Part shown: piece after piece, positions 25,839 to 33,706 of the stretch | How positions within the stretch are numbered: the first letter of the stretch is position 1 | Layout of the letters: each line of letters opens with the position of its first letter | Assembly: GCF_010020825.1 (NCBI RefSeq) | Contig: NZ_JAACJE010000001.1 | Span: 248,001-312,000 of the forward strand | From: Acidovorax sp. 210-6 | GTDB lineage: Bacteria; Pseudomonadota; Gammaproteobacteria; Burkholderiales; Burkholderiaceae_C | Reading direction: 5' to 3' | Length of the DNA: 64,000 nucleotides | Program-made: the position numbers and the translations under genes | Notes under the pieces: generated by a model | The model's database searches: none | The model's input: the letters and a program-made list of their open reading frames with translations, nothing else | Told to the model about the DNA's origin: nothing

Positions 25839-27644
25839 ATGGCCATGCGTGTTCTTTTGCTCACCCACAGTTTCAACAGCCTGAGCCAGCGGCTCTTCGG
25901 CCTGCTGCGCGCGCAGGGGCACGAGGTGTCGGTGGAACTGGACATCGCCGACTCCGTGACCGAGGAGGCCGTGGCGCTGTTCCGGCCTGACCTGGTGCTC
26001 GCGCCCTTCCTCAAGCGACGCATACCGGCATCGGTCTGGTCGCGCACCGTGTGCCTGGTGGTGCACCCCGGCGTGCCGGGCGACCAGGGGCCCAGCGCGC
26101 TGGACTGGATGCTCATGCGTGGCGACACGCACTGGGGCGTGACCGTGCTGCAGGCCGTGCAGGACTACGACGCGGGCGAGGTCTGGGCCTGGGAACCGTT
26201 TGCCGTGCGCCCCGGGGCCAGCAAGTCCAGCGTGTACCGGCGTGAAGTTACCCAGGCCGCCGTGGTGGCGGTGCAGCGGGCGTTGCAGCGCTTCGTGCCC
26301 GGCCAGTGGCAGCCCGCGCCCGAGGGCGCCGTGGCGCCGCACGGGCCGGGCCGGTGGCTGCCGCTGATGCCCCAAGCCGAGCGGCGCATCGATTGGCAGC
26401 ATGACGACACTGCCACCGTGCTGCGCAAGATCGCGGCCGCCGATGGCTTTCCGGGCGTGCTCGATGCCTTCTGGGGCCAGCCTAGCCGCCTGTTCGACGC
26501 CCACGCTGCCAGCGGCGCCGTGGTGGCGCGCTGCGCAGTGGCGGCGCCGGGCGAACTGGTGGCCCGGCGCGGCCCGGCGCTGCTGCGTCGCACTGTGGAT
26601 GGCGCGGTGTGGATCGGCCATGTGCGGCCGGACGACGGCCAGGCTGCGCGGGCCGATGGGGCCAGTGCGCTCAAGCTCGCCGCCACGCGCGTGTTTGTCA
26701 CGCAGGCTGCCGCGCTGCCCCTGTGGGAGGTGCCGCTGCTGCGTGACGATGGCGAGTGGGACGAGCTGCGCTACCACGAGTTCGGGCCCGAGGGGGCGCG
26801 CGTGGGCTGGCTGGACTTCGACTTCCACAACGGCGCCATGTCCGAGCGCCAGTGCCTGCGCCTGCGCGATGCGCTGCGCTGGGTGCGCGCGCGGGCCACC
26901 CAGGTGCTGGTGCTGGCCGGTGGGCAGGAGTTCTTTTCCAACGGCATCCACCTGCACGACATCGAGGCGGCGCAGCGCATCGACGGCGACAGCGCAGCCG
27001 ATGCCTCGTGGCGCGCTATCAACGCCATCGACGACGTGGCGCTGGAGATCCTCACGCTCACCGACCGCATCACCGTCGCCGCGCTGCAGGGCAATGCGGG
27101 CGCGGGCGGCTGCTTTCTGGCGCTGGCGGCCGACGAGGTCTGGGCGCACGAGGGCGTGGTGCTCAACCCGCACTACAAGAACATGGGCAACCTCTACGGC
27201 AGCGAGTACTGGACTTATTCGCTGCCCCGGCGCATCGGCGAGGCCGCCAGCCGCGCCGTCATGCAGCAGCGCCTGCCCCTGGTGGCGCCACTCGCGGTGC
27301 AGCGCGGCCTGCTCGACGCCTGCTTTGCCGTTGGTGGCCATGCCTTTGTGGAGCAGGCGCGCGAGCGCGCGCTGGCCTTGGCCGCCGCGTATGATTTGCC
27401 GCTGCGCCTGCAGGACAAGGCCCGGCGCCGTGCCGAGGACGAGGCACGCAAGCCCCTGGCACGCTACCGCGAAGAGGAGTTGCAACGCATGCAGCGCAAT
27501 TTCTACGGTTTTGACCCCAGCTACCACGTGGCACGGCACCATTTTGTGTACCGCAAGCCGCACGCCTGGACGCCGCGCCACCTGGCGCCGCACCGCGACA
27601 TCGCGCCCCGGCCGGTGCCACAGCCCGCGCCCCACACCGCATGA
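25839..27644 (+). CDS. hypX: HypX: aerobic CO-ligand biosynthesis protein
   Basis: HypX (HoxX) makes the active-site CO under aerobic conditions from the formyl group of formyl-THF through formyl-CoA. The 601-aa protein has an N-terminal formyltransferase-like domain (about 1-260, with VVHPGVPGDQGPSALDWML) and a C-terminal crotonase/enoyl-CoA hydratase-like domain (about 285-545, with LDFDFHNGAMSERQC, GGQEFFSNGIHLHDIEA and GNAGAGGCFLALAADEVWAHEG). Its presence fits a hydrogenase system used in air. It starts one base after hypE; ATG 25845 is an alternative. It overlaps hoxA by 4 bases. Confidence 0.94.
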   Translation: MAMRVLLLTHSFNSLSQRLFGLLRAQGHEVSVELDIADSVTEEAVALFRPDLVLAPFLKRRIPASVWSRTVCLVVHPGVPGDQGPSALDWMLMRGDTHWGVTVLQAVQDYDAGEVWAWEPFAVRPGASKSSVYRREVTQAAVVAVQRALQRFVPGQWQPAPEGAVAPHGPGRWLPLMPQAERRIDWQHDDTATVLRKIAAADGFPGVLDAFWGQPSRLFDAHAASGAVVARCAVAAPGELVARRGPALLRRTVDGAVWIGHVRPDDGQAARADGASALKLAATRVFVTQAAALPLWEVPLLRDDGEWDELRYHEFGPEGARVGWLDFDFHNGAMSERQCLRLRDALRWVRARATQVLVLAGGQEFFSNGIHLHDIEAAQRIDGDSAADASWRAINAIDDVALEILTLTDRITVAALQGNAGAGGCFLALAADEVWAHEGVVLNPHYKNMGNLYGSEYWTYSLPRRIGEAASRAVMQQRLPLVAPLAVQRGLLDACFAVGGHAFVEQARERALALAAAYDLPLRLQDKARRRAEDEARKPLARYREEELQRMQRNFYGFDPSYHVARHHFVYRKPHAWTPRHLAPHRDIAPRPVPQPAPHTA

Positions 27645-29122
27645 ACGCCCCGGACCCTTCCCTGCTGCGCGACAGCCTGCCGCTGGTGCTGGTGGTGGAC
27701 GACGAGGCGCGTTCGCTCGACGCCATCCGCCGCAACCTGGAGGAAGACTTCCGCGTGCTCACGGCGGCCAGCGCAGACGAGGCACGCGGCCTGCTGGAGC
27801 AGCACGAGGTCAGCGTGATCCTGTGCGACCAGCGCATGCCCGGCACCACGGGCGTGCGCTTCCTCAAGGAGGTGCGCGAGCTCTGGCCCGACACCGTGCG
27901 CATCATCATCTCGGGCTACACCGACTCGCAGGACATCATTGCGGGCATCAACGACGCGGGCATCTACCAGTACGTGCTCAAACCCTGGATGCCCGAGCAT
28001 CTGCTTTCCACCGTGGCCCGCGCCGCCGAGGCACGCCGCCTGCAGATGCAGACCCAGCGCCTGAACCTGGAGCTGCGCACCAGCACCCCCGTGCTGCGCC
28101 AGCGCACCAGCGCCACGCTGGCCACGGCGCGGGCGGCCTTCGGTTTTGACCGCCTGGTGCGCGCGCCGGGCAGTCCGCTCGATGCCGTGTGCGAAATGGC
28201 GGCGCGCGTGGCGCGCTACGACCTGGCGGTGCTTATTACCGGCGAATCCGGCACCGGCAAGGAATTGCTGGCGCGTGCCATCCACTACGCCAGCCCGCGC
28301 GCCGAGCGCGCCTTCGTGCTGGAGAACTGCGCTGCCATGTCCGAGACGCTGCTCGAATCCGAGCTCTTCGGCCACAAGCGCGGCGCGTTCACCGGGGCCT
28401 TCGAGGACCATGTGGGCCTGTTCCAGCGCGCCGACGGCGGCACCATCTTTCTGGACGAAATTGGCGACACCTCGCCCGCGTTCCAGGTCAAGCTGCTGCG
28501 CGTGCTGCAGGAAGGCGAGGTCCGCCCGGTGGGCGCCAGCCGCCCCGTGGCGGTGGACGTGCGCGTGATCGCCGCCACGCACCGCGACCTGGAACAGGAC
28601 GTGCGCAGCGGGCGCTTCCGCGAAGACCTGTACTACCGCATTGCCAGCATGACGCTCACCGTGCCGCCGCTGCGCGAGCGCAGCGCCGACGTGCTGCCCA
28701 TCGCCGACATGCTGCTGGGACAGGCCTGCCAGGAGCTGGCGCGGCCTGCGCTGGGGTTCTCGCCCGAGGTGCGCGCCAGCCTGCTGGCCTACCCCTGGCC
28801 GGGCAACATCCGTGAGCTCAAGAACGAGGTGTACCGCGCGGTCGCGCTGTCCGAGGGGCCTCAGGTCTCGGCGGCGGCGCTGTCCTGCCGCGTGCTGCAC
28901 GGCCAGCAGGGTGCCAGCGCTGCTGCGCAACCGGGTCTGCAGATTCCGGGCAGCGGCAGCCTGCAGGAGCGGCTGGACGCGATCGAGGCTGCCATTCTGC
29001 GCGAAACCCTGCTGCGCCACCGCTGGAACAAGACGCACGCTGCCAAGGAGCTGGGCCTTTCGCGCATGGGCCTGCGCCAAAAGCTTGCCCGCTTCGGGCT
29101 GGAGGGCCAGGCCGATGGCTGA
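27641..29122 (+). CDS. hoxA: NtrC-family hydrogenase activator HoxA
   Basis: HoxA turns on sigma-54 promoters of the hydrogenase operons. The 493-aa protein has a receiver domain (about 15-130; acidic pocket VVDDE and phosphoacceptor-type D63 in LCDQRMPG), a AAA+ domain with Walker A GESGTGKE (about 203) and the sigma-54 contact loop GAFTGA (about 249), and a C-terminal Fis-type helix-turn-helix ([29 protein letters not shown]). In R. eutropha HoxA works in the unphosphorylated form and the kinase HoxJ turns it off unless H2 is sensed by HoxBC. All partners are encoded directly downstream. ATGA overlap with hypX. Confidence 0.96.
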   Translation: MNAPDPSLLRDSLPLVLVVDDEARSLDAIRRNLEEDFRVLTAASADEARGLLEQHEVSVILCDQRMPGTTGVRFLKEVRELWPDTVRIIISGYTDSQDIIAGINDAGIYQYVLKPWMPEHLLSTVARAAEARRLQMQTQRLNLELRTSTPVLRQRTSATLATARAAFGFDRLVRAPGSPLDAVCEMAARVARYDLAVLITGESGTGKELLARAIHYASPRAERAFVLENCAAMSETLLESELFGHKRGAFTGAFEDHVGLFQRADGGTIFLDEIGDTSPAFQVKLLRVLQEGEVRPVGASRPVAVDVRVIAATHRDLEQDVRSGRFREDLYYRIASMTLTVPPLRERSADVLPIADMLLGQACQELARPALGFSPEVRASLLAYPWPGNIRELKNEVYRAVALSEGPQVSAAALSCRVLHGQQGASAAAQPGLQIPGSGSLQERLDAIEAAILRETLLRHRWNKTHAAKELGLSRMGLRQKLARFGLEGQADG

Positions 29123-30131
29123 ACCTGCTTTCAATGTGCTGTGGCTGCAATCGGGCGGTTGCGGCGGGTGCAGCATGTCGCTGCTTTGCGCCGACACGGC
29201 CGACTTCGCCGCCCAGTTGCGCCAGCTGGGCATCCACCTGCTGTGGCACCCCTCGCTGTCGCTGGCCAGCGGGCAGGGGGCCTTGCAGGTGTTCCAGGAC
29301 TGCCTGGAGGGCCGCACCCCTTTGCACGCACTGTGCATCGAGGGCGCCGTGCTGCGCGGGCCGGGCGGCACCGGGCGCTTTCACCTGCTGGCAGGCACGC
29401 AGCAGCCCATGATGGACTGGGTGCGCAGGCTCAGCGGCGTGGCGCGCCATGTGGTGGCCGTGGGCAGTTGCGCGGCCTATGGCGGCATCAGCGCGGGCGG
29501 CAGCAACCCCACCGACGCTTGCGGCCTGCAGTACGAGGGCGACCAGTGCGGCGGCCTGCTGGGCGCCGCCTGGCGCGACCCGCAGGGCCTGCCGGTGGTC
29601 AACGTGGCGGGCTGCCCCACCCACCCCGGCTGGGTGCTCGAAACCCTGGCCGCGCTGGCCGATGGCGCCCAGCCCTACGGCGCCGAGCAGCTCGACAGCC
29701 TGGGCCGCCCGCGCGCCTACTGCGACCAGCTGGCCCACCATGGCTGCGCGCGCAACGAGTTTTACGAATACAAGGCCAGCGCCGAAAAACCTTCGGACCT
29801 GGGCTGCCTCATGGAGCACATGGGTTGCAAGGGCACGCAGGCGCACGCCGACTGCAACATCCGCCTGTGGAACGGCGAAGGCTCCTGCGCACGCGGCGGC
29901 TATGCCTGCATCAGTTGCACCGAGCCCGGTTTCGAGGAGCCGGGCCATCCGTTCCACCAGACACCCAAGGTCGCTGGCATTCCCATCGGGCTGCCCACCG
30001 ACATGCACAAGGCCTGGTTCGTGGCGCTGGCCTCGCTGTCCAAGTCGGCCACGCCGGGGCGCGTCAAGCGCAATGCCACGGCGGACCATGTGGTTGTGGC
30101 CCCCATGGTGCGAAAGACAAGGCTAAAGTGA
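29115..30131 (+). CDS. hoxB: H2-sensing regulatory hydrogenase small subunit HoxB
   Basis: HoxB is the Fe-S subunit of the cytoplasmic H2 sensor. The 338-aa protein lacks a Tat signal and a membrane anchor and begins almost at the proximal-cluster motif WLQSGGCGGCSMSL (C16, C19), followed by AVGSCAAYGG and the medial/distal cluster ligands (HHGCARNEFYEY ... CLMEHMGCKGTQAHADCN ... CARGGYACISCTEPGF). It has the plain four-cysteine proximal pattern, unlike HoxK. The C-terminal tail normally used to contact HoxJ is present. It starts within hoxA. Its stop codon lies in the first bases of a family-2 repeat. Confidence 0.95.
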   Translation: MAEPAFNVLWLQSGGCGGCSMSLLCADTADFAAQLRQLGIHLLWHPSLSLASGQGALQVFQDCLEGRTPLHALCIEGAVLRGPGGTGRFHLLAGTQQPMMDWVRRLSGVARHVVAVGSCAAYGGISAGGSNPTDACGLQYEGDQCGGLLGAAWRDPQGLPVVNVAGCPTHPGWVLETLAALADGAQPYGAEQLDSLGRPRAYCDQLAHHGCARNEFYEYKASAEKPSDLGCLMEHMGCKGTQAHADCNIRLWNGEGSCARGGYACISCTEPGFEEPGHPFHQTPKVAGIPIGLPTDMHKAWFVALASLSKSATPGRVKRNATADHVVVAPMVRKTRLK

Positions 30132-30250
30132 AGCACCCCCCTGTGTCGCTTCGCTCCTTCCCCCCGCTCTCGCAGCGCTGTGCGCTGCGGGCAGGGGGAC
30201 GCCGCCAGCGCGGCGGGGCGGCCCTAGCGCGGCGGCCCTGGCCTGGGGCG
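30126..30250. repeat. Family-2 comamonad intergenic repeat, copy 2
   Basis: The repeat begins AAGTGAAGCACCCCCCTG, overlapping the hoxB stop codon, and continues through the same CGCAGCG / CGCTGCG hairpin bracketed by CCCCC / GGGGG and the GCGGGGCGGCCC tail as the copy at 18068. The hairpin stem is identical and the only change there is in the loop. It separates hoxB from hoxC by 169 bp. Confidence 0.75.
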
Positions 30251-30300
30251 TGCCAGTTTCATGCTTCGCGGGTGCCGAGTTCGCGGAATGGGTCACTGAA

Positions 30301-31752
30301 ATGAAGCGGTTACTGGTAGGTCCGTTCAACCGTGTGGAAGGCGACCTGGAGGTGCGCCTGGAGGTGGACGCAGGCCGCGTGCGCGAGGCCTGGGTGAATG
30401 CGCCCATGTACCGGGGCTTTGAGCAGATCCTGCAGGGCAAGCACCCGTTGGACGCGCTGGTGGTGGTTCCGCGCATCTGCGGCATCTGCTCGGTCACGCA
30501 GTCGGTGGCGGCGGCGCGTGCGCTCGCGGCGGCCTGCGGCGTGCAGGCGCCGCCCAACGGCGTGTGGCTCACCAACCTGATGCTGGCCTGCGAGAACGCG
30601 GCAGACCACCTCACGCACTTCTACCTGTTCTTCATGCCCGACTTCACGCGCGAGGTGTATGCGGGCCGCGCCTGGCATGCCCAGGCCGTGCAGCGCTTTG
30701 CGCCGCTGGCGGGAGAGCACGCGCGCGAGGCCCTGGCCGTGCGCCAGCGCTGGCTGCAGCTCATGGGCACGCTGGGCGGCAAGTGGCCGCACACCCATTC
30801 CATCGCCCCCGGCGGCAGCACGCGCAACCTGTCGGCGCCCGAGCGCTTGCGCCTGGGCGCGCGCGTGGCCGAGCTGCGCGGTTTTCTGGAGCGCGTGCTG
30901 TACGGCGCGCCGCTCGAAGAGGTCGCCTCCTGGCACAGCGAGGCGGCCCTGGCCGAGTGGCTGGAGCGCGATCCGCAGATGGGCGATCTGCGCCTGTTCC
31001 TGCACATCGCCGCCGACCTGGACCTGCAGGCCCTGGGCCGCGGCCCGGACCGCACGCTCAGCTACGGTGCCTTTGCAGACCCCGAGGGTCGCCACGCCAT
31101 GGCGCCCGGTGTGTGGGATGGGCAGCAACTGCACGCCGTGGATCTGGCCCACATCACCGAAGACGCCCGCCACGCCTGGCTGGCCGAGGGCGCGGGGCCG
31201 CTGCACCCCGCGCAGGGCCTGACCGAGCCCGATGCCGACAAGCCCGGCGCCTACACCTGGAACAAGGCCCCGCGCCTGGACGGCCAGGTGCTGGAGACCG
31301 GCGCCCTGGCACGCCAGCTGGCTCAGGGCCAGCCGCTGCTGCGCGCGTTGTGGCAGCGTAGCCGGGGCAATGTGTTCACGCGCGTGCTGGCGCGCGCCAT
31401 GGAGCTGGCGCAGCTCGTACTGCTGGCGCAGGACTGCCTGCGCGCCATTGTCCCCGGCGCTCCCTGCTGCGAGGAGGCGCACCTGCCCGAAGCGGCCGAT
31501 GCCGTGGGCCTGTGCGAGGCAGCGCGTGGCAGCCTGGGGCATTGGCTCTCGATCCGCGGCGGGCGCATTGCCAGCTACCAGATCGTTGCGCCCACCGGCT
31601 GGAATTTCTCGCCGCGCGACCATGCTGGCACGCCCGGCGCACTGGAGGCCGCGCTGGTGGGGGCACCCGTGCTGGCGGGCGAGCGCTCGCCGGTGGCGGT
31701 GCAGCACATCGTGCGCTCTTTTGATCCCTGCATGGTGTGCACCGTCCATTGA
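30301..31752 (+). CDS. hoxC: H2-sensing regulatory hydrogenase large subunit HoxC
   Basis: HoxC bears the NiFe centre of the H2 sensor. In the 483-aa protein the first ligand motif is RICGIC (C60, C63), and the second, DPCMVC, is followed only by TVH-stop: there is no C-terminal peptide to be cleaved, the hallmark of regulatory hydrogenases. Ile62 and Phe110 occupy the two gas-channel positions that are Val and Leu in standard enzymes (HoxG here has CGVC and HFYHLH), which is the known basis of RH O2 insensitivity. ATG 30301 is the start; the frame upstream runs into the family-2 repeat. hoxJ follows after 4 bases. Confidence 0.96.
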   Translation: MKRLLVGPFNRVEGDLEVRLEVDAGRVREAWVNAPMYRGFEQILQGKHPLDALVVVPRICGICSVTQSVAAARALAAACGVQAPPNGVWLTNLMLACENAADHLTHFYLFFMPDFTREVYAGRAWHAQAVQRFAPLAGEHAREALAVRQRWLQLMGTLGGKWPHTHSIAPGGSTRNLSAPERLRLGARVAELRGFLERVLYGAPLEEVASWHSEAALAEWLERDPQMGDLRLFLHIAADLDLQALGRGPDRTLSYGAFADPEGRHAMAPGVWDGQQLHAVDLAHITEDARHAWLAEGAGPLHPAQGLTEPDADKPGAYTWNKAPRLDGQVLETGALARQLAQGQPLLRALWQRSRGNVFTRVLARAMELAQLVLLAQDCLRAIVPGAPCCEEAHLPEAADAVGLCEAARGSLGHWLSIRGGRIASYQIVAPTGWNFSPRDHAGTPGALEAALVGAPVLAGERSPVAVQHIVRSFDPCMVCTVH

Positions 31753-31756
31753 TGCC

Positions 31757-33106
31757 ATGACCGACCGCACGCAGCCCCAGCCACCCAGCCACCCCGAGGG
31801 CGTGGGCGACGACACCTGGCTGGACGTCATCCACAAGATGGACGAGGTGTACTCGCAGTTGCTGCGCGACGAGGTGGCGCTGGAGCAGAAGAACGCGCAG
31901 CTCGAAGCCTCGCAGCAGTTCATCTACGGCCTGCTGTCGTCCATGTCCGATGTGTTGGTGGCGGCCGATGCGCAGGGGCTGATCGAGCAGACCAACCAGG
32001 CCTTGTGCGAACTGGCGGGCCGCAGCGAAGACGCCTTGCTGGGCGCGCCCATGCAATCGCTGTTGCACCCCAGCCAGGACGGCGCGGCCCTGCAGAACAT
32101 GATGCACCGCGCCCTCATGCTGCGCCAGGGCCACAGTGTGGAGCTGATGCTAAGCGATGCCGCTGGGCAGCCCGTGCCGGTGGACTTCACCGCCACACCG
32201 CGTTACGACAGCCGCAGGCGCTGCATTGGCTATGTGTTCGTGGGCCGCCCCACCGCCGAGATCCAGCGTGCCTACCGCCAGCTGCACGAGGCGCACGAGG
32301 CACTCAAGCGCACCCAGCAGCAGCTGCTGCATGCCGAAAAAATGTCCTCGCTGGGCCGCCTGGTGGCGGGTGTGGCGCACGAACTCAACAACCCCATCAG
32401 CTTTGTGCTGGGCAACGTGCATGCGCTCAACCGCTATACCCAGCGCCTGCGCCAGTACCTGGAGGCCGTGCACGCCGCGCTGGGTGACCAGGAGCTGCCG
32501 GAGTTGCGCAAGCTGGCGCGGCAGTTGCGCATCGAGCACATCCTGAACGACCTGCCTTCGCTGATGGACGGCACCATCGAAGGCGCGCAGCGCACGGCCA
32601 GCATCGTCGATGGGCTCAAGGGCTTTTCGGCGCTCGACGGTGAGGAGCGCGAGACCGTGGCCATGGATGCGGTCGTCGAGCGCGCCATCCATTGGGTCAA
32701 GAAGGGCATGAAGCTGGACTTCGACGTGCAGTTCCAGCGCTGCCCCGGCTGTACCGTGCTGGGCAATGCGGGCCAGTTGCTGCAGGTGTTGATGAACCTG
32801 ATCCAGAACGCCTACGACGCCGCCAGCAGCCAGGGCGGTGTGCTGCCGGTGCTGCGCATCACCGCGCGCCAGGAGCCGGGCTGGGTGGCCATCACGCTGC
32901 ACGACAACGGGCCGGGCATTGCGCCCGAGGTGCTGTCGCACGTGTTCGAGCCCTTTTTCACCACCAAGCCCGTGGGCAAGGGCACAGGGCTGGGCCTGTC
33001 CATCAGCTACGGCATAGTGGAGCGCCACGGCGGCCAGCTCCTGGCCCGCAACCATCCCCAGGGCGGGGCCGAGTTTGCATTGCGGCTGCCTGCGCCAGGG
33101 GGCTGA
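31757..33106 (+). CDS. hoxJ: H2-signalling histidine kinase HoxJ
   Basis: HoxJ is a soluble sensor kinase that interacts with HoxBC and phosphorylates, and so inactivates, HoxA when H2 is absent. The 449-aa protein has a short coiled-coil N-terminus, a PAS domain (about 50-170), a linker, the HisKA H-box with H208 (SLGRLVAGVAHELNNP) and a HATPase domain with the N-box MNLIQNAYDA and the G boxes DNGPGI and GKGTGLGLS. No membrane helix is present, in keeping with an intracellular sensor. Last gene of the H2-sensing set. Confidence 0.95.
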   Translation: MTDRTQPQPPSHPEGVGDDTWLDVIHKMDEVYSQLLRDEVALEQKNAQLEASQQFIYGLLSSMSDVLVAADAQGLIEQTNQALCELAGRSEDALLGAPMQSLLHPSQDGAALQNMMHRALMLRQGHSVELMLSDAAGQPVPVDFTATPRYDSRRRCIGYVFVGRPTAEIQRAYRQLHEAHEALKRTQQQLLHAEKMSSLGRLVAGVAHELNNPISFVLGNVHALNRYTQRLRQYLEAVHAALGDQELPELRKLARQLRIEHILNDLPSLMDGTIEGAQRTASIVDGLKGFSALDGEERETVAMDAVVERAIHWVKKGMKLDFDVQFQRCPGCTVLGNAGQLLQVLMNLIQNAYDAASSQGGVLPVLRITARQEPGWVAITLHDNGPGIAPEVLSHVFEPFFTTKPVGKGTGLGLSISYGIVERHGGQLLARNHPQGGAEFALRLPAPGG

Positions 33107-33232
33107 GGCGCGTTGCATCACCGCAAGCAGGCCTGCGCCTGGGTGATCGATACAATCCGGGCCTGCTACCGCGCGGGTCTGTGCCTGCCATTCGGTGGCA
33201 CCCCCCCACCTGCGCCTGAAGCTGTTTTCTCC

Positions 33233-33637
33233 ATGACCGCGTTCCGCCCGTCAGCACTGCTCCGCCACCGGCTGGGTGTGTGGCTGCTCGCGGCGCTCAC
33301 GCTGTGGGGCGCTTGCGCTCCCGTGCTGGTGCGCGCCCAGGCAGCGGGTGCGGGCATGGTGGGCATGGAGGTCTGCAGCGCCATGGTGGGGGGCATGCAC
33401 GCCGACGCTGCGGTGCCGGGCGAAGACCCGGCGTCCCAGGCGGATCTGGCGATGCAATGTCCCTGGTGCCTGATGGCCCTGAGCCTGGCCCTGGCATTGC
33501 CCGCACAGGGCATGGTGACCTTGTTGGCCGACCCGGTGCAGGCCCCGCCCACCGCTGACCGCTGCGCCAACGGAGCGCGCAGCGCCTGGGTGGTGCTGCC
33601 GCCGCCCAGGGGGCCTCCCGCAACACAAACGCTATAA
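33233..33637 (+). CDS. DUF2946-like small exported protein
   Basis: A 134-aa protein with a signal-anchor-like N-terminus (WLLAALTLWGACAPVLVRA, about residues 16-34), a cysteine in MEVCSAM and a QCPWCLMALSLALALP motif (about 78-93), which fits the DUF2946 family. Members are often found beside TonB-dependent receptors and copper genes; function is unknown. The two cysteine sites suggest metal or thiol chemistry. ATG 33233 has no clear ribosome-binding site. The 126 bp between hoxJ and this gene hold no recognisable riboswitch or operator. Confidence 0.55.
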   Translation: MTAFRPSALLRHRLGVWLLAALTLWGACAPVLVRAQAAGAGMVGMEVCSAMVGGMHADAAVPGEDPASQADLAMQCPWCLMALSLALALPAQGMVTLLADPVQAPPTADRCANGARSAWVVLPPPRGPPATQTL

Positions 33638-33690
33638 AAAACATAGCATTCAGCGCTTGATGGATCGGCGCCGCATGCCATTTTCATTTG
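33631..33690. repeat. Family-1 repeat, copy D
   Basis: GCTATAAAAAACATAGC, then CAGCGCTTGATGG, then GGCGC and a T-rich end: the standard family-1 plan. It overlaps the last codons of the DUF2946-like gene and fills the gap before the TonB receptor gene. Confidence 0.65.
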
Positions 33691-33706
33691 TTTTTTGGAG
33701 TCGCTT

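Noticed and set aside
33107-33232. Cobalamin or nickel riboswitch before the DUF2946/TonB genes
   Set aside because: The leader is only 126 bases and shows neither a B12 box nor the NiCo four-way junction pattern.
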